From NCBI GenBank assembly GCA_021838005.1, contig JAKCEK010000003.1, positions 1-34,184 of the forward strand: a stretch of DNA of 34,184 nt, given 5' to 3'. Source of the DNA: Actinomycetes bacterium (GTDB taxonomy: Bacteria; Actinomycetota; Acidimicrobiia; Acidimicrobiales; RAAP-2). The stretch's first letter is position 1; each line of letters begins with the position of its first letter. Under the pieces are notes generated by a model. The model did no database searches. It was not told the origin of the DNA and saw only the letters and a list, made by a program, of their open reading frames with translations. Shown one piece after another: positions 33,173 through 34,184 of the stretch. A program made the translations under genes and the position numbers.

Positions 33173-34184
33173 GGGGCGTCCTCCGCGTCGGCGTCGAGCA
33201 CGAAACAGCCCTCGGGATCGAGCACCGCGCCGACCCGGGTGTCGCGCTCGTGCCGACGCGTCGAGAATACCCGGGTCAGCTCGACCCCCTCCCCCAGCCC
33301 CACCACATGCTCGTAGCCGCGCCCGGTGAAGGCGACGTCCCTCACCACCCCGGACAGCCCCTCGGAAGGGTCGCGCGAGAGCGTGACCCCGGCCGAGCGC
33401 ACAAAGAGGCGCGCCGAGCCCCCGAGGGAGCCCACGGCGGTCGCCTCGAGCCGGGCGCCCCCGGCGAGGGCGAGGTCAACCTCCACCCGGTCGCCCCCCC
33501 GCGCGCGCAGCGCGGCGACCGGGAACTCGCCGGCCACCCCGGTGAAGCGCGCCACGAACGCGCTCGCCGGACGCCGGTAGATGACCTCGGGCGTGTCGTA
33601 CTGGACGACCCGTCCGTGGTCGAGGACGCCGACCCGGTCGGCGAGCGCGAACGCCTCGGACTGGTCGTGGGTGATGTAGAGCGCGGTGGCGCCCGACTCT
33701 CGGGTCAGGGTTGCGATGGCGATGCGCAGCTGCTCGCGCCGGTCGGCGTCGAGGTTGGAGAGGGGCTCGTCGAACAAAAGCAGCCCCACGTCGGCGGCGA
33801 GGGCCCGCGCGAGGGCCACGCGCTGCTGCTCACCGCCCGAGAGGTCGTTGGGGAAGGCGTCGGCCAGGTGGGCGATCCCGACCCGTGCGAGCAGCGCCTC
33901 CACGCGCCCCAGCCGCTCGGGCGCCGGCACCCGACTCGCGGCGAGGGGGTAGCCGACGTTGCGCCGTACGCTCAGGTGGGGCCAGAGCGCGTAGTCCTGG
34001 AAGACCATCGCCAGCCCCCGTCGCTCGGGCGCCACGAAGGCCCGCGGGGCCGCGACCTCACGTCCGTTGAGGACGATGGTGCCACTGCTCGGCCGCTCGA
34101 TCCCGGCCACGCACCGCAGGAGGGTCGTCTTGCCCGACCCCGAGGGGCCGAGCAGGACCACGAAGGTACCCGGCTCGACCACGA
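33169..34184 (-). CDS. iron-type ABC transporter ATP-binding protein (5' end outside window)
   Basis: Energising subunit of an ABC importer of the Fe3+/polyamine/sulfate class. Visible are Walker A LLGPSGSGKTTLLR, the Q-loop MVFQDYALWPHLSV, the signature LSGGEQQR, Walker B LLLFDEP with D-loop SNLDA, and the H-loop YITHDQSEAFALADRV. A C-terminal TOBE-like beta domain covers the last 120 or so residues. The YALWPHL wording is most like FbpC-type Fe3+ ATPases. The frame is still open at the edge; the GTG at 34182 used in the track falls in the usual '..L.VepGtfVvLLGPSG' segment, so about 25 residues are missing. The permease and binding protein should lie beyond the window. It overlaps the COG4280-like gene by ATGA. 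Confidence 0.88.
   Translation of the reverse strand, partial: VVEPGTFVVLLGPSGSGKTTLLRCVAGIERPSSGTIVLNGREVAAPRAFVAPERRGLAMVFQDYALWPHLSVRRNVGYPLAASRVPAPERLGRVEALLARVGIAHLADAFPNDLSGGEQQRVALARALAADVGLLLFDEPLSNLDADRREQLRIAIATLTRESGATALYITHDQSEAFALADRVGVLDHGRVVQYDTPEVIYRRPASAFVARFTGVAGEFPVAALRARGGDRVEVDLALAGGARLEATAVGSLGGSARLFVRSAGVTLSRDPSEGLSGVVRDVAFTGRGYEHVVGLGEGVELTRVFSTRRHERDTRVGAVLDPEGCFVLDADAEDAP

Overview
The window is about 34 kb of very GC-rich DNA (roughly 70% by eye). It is dominated by one near-continuous block of transcription and translation genes on the minus strand. The RNA polymerase and elongation-factor sequences, the four-cysteine S14, the TAnnnT-type -10 boxes and the heavy use of GTG starts point to an actinobacterium. 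The tuf wording (GHIDHGKT) and the direct rpoC-rpsL junction would fit an Acidimicrobiia-like lineage, but that placement is inference from memory and was not tested.

Left end (1-2951): the tail of a probable FAD-dependent oxidoreductase, a DUF1365 protein and a cyclopropane-fatty-acid-synthase-family methyltransferase form a plus-strand operon coupled by GTGA overlaps. A B12-binding transcription regulator with the CarH-type Wx9EH signature lies tail-to-tail with this operon, 4 bp away. This looks like a membrane fatty-acid modification module that may be under cobalamin/light control.

Scar (2952-3602): two decayed gene pieces meet here. One is the C-terminal part of a YbhN/UPF0104 membrane protein on the minus strand. 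The other is the C-terminal part of an arylsulfatase on the plus strand, with a frameshift. No intact gene is present.

Main block (3603-32080, read right to left): tRNA-Trp, secE, nusG, rplK, rplA, [L10 leader] rplJ, rplL, [terminator, promoters] rpoB, rpoC, [promoter] rpsL, rpsG, fusA, tuf, rpsJ, [structured leader] rplC, rplD, rplW, rplB, rpsS, rplV, rpsC, rplP, rpmC, rpsQ, rplN, rplX, rplE, rpsZ, rpsH, rplF, rplR, rpsE, rpmD, rplO, secY, adk, map. The ancestral beta, str, S10 and spc operons are thus joined head to tail, mostly with 1-4 nt overlaps. The expected continuation (infA, rpmJ, rpsM, rpsK, rpsD, rpoA, rplQ) is missing after map, where the scar begins. S3, L22 and L10 carry long acidic C-terminal tails; the S3 tail contains an eight-copy hexapeptide repeat.

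Right end (32157-34184): three coupled minus-strand genes encode an iron-type ABC ATPase (cut by the window edge), a COG4280-like multi-pass membrane protein with two ExxE motifs, and a small membrane protein. Together they suggest a metal-transport unit.
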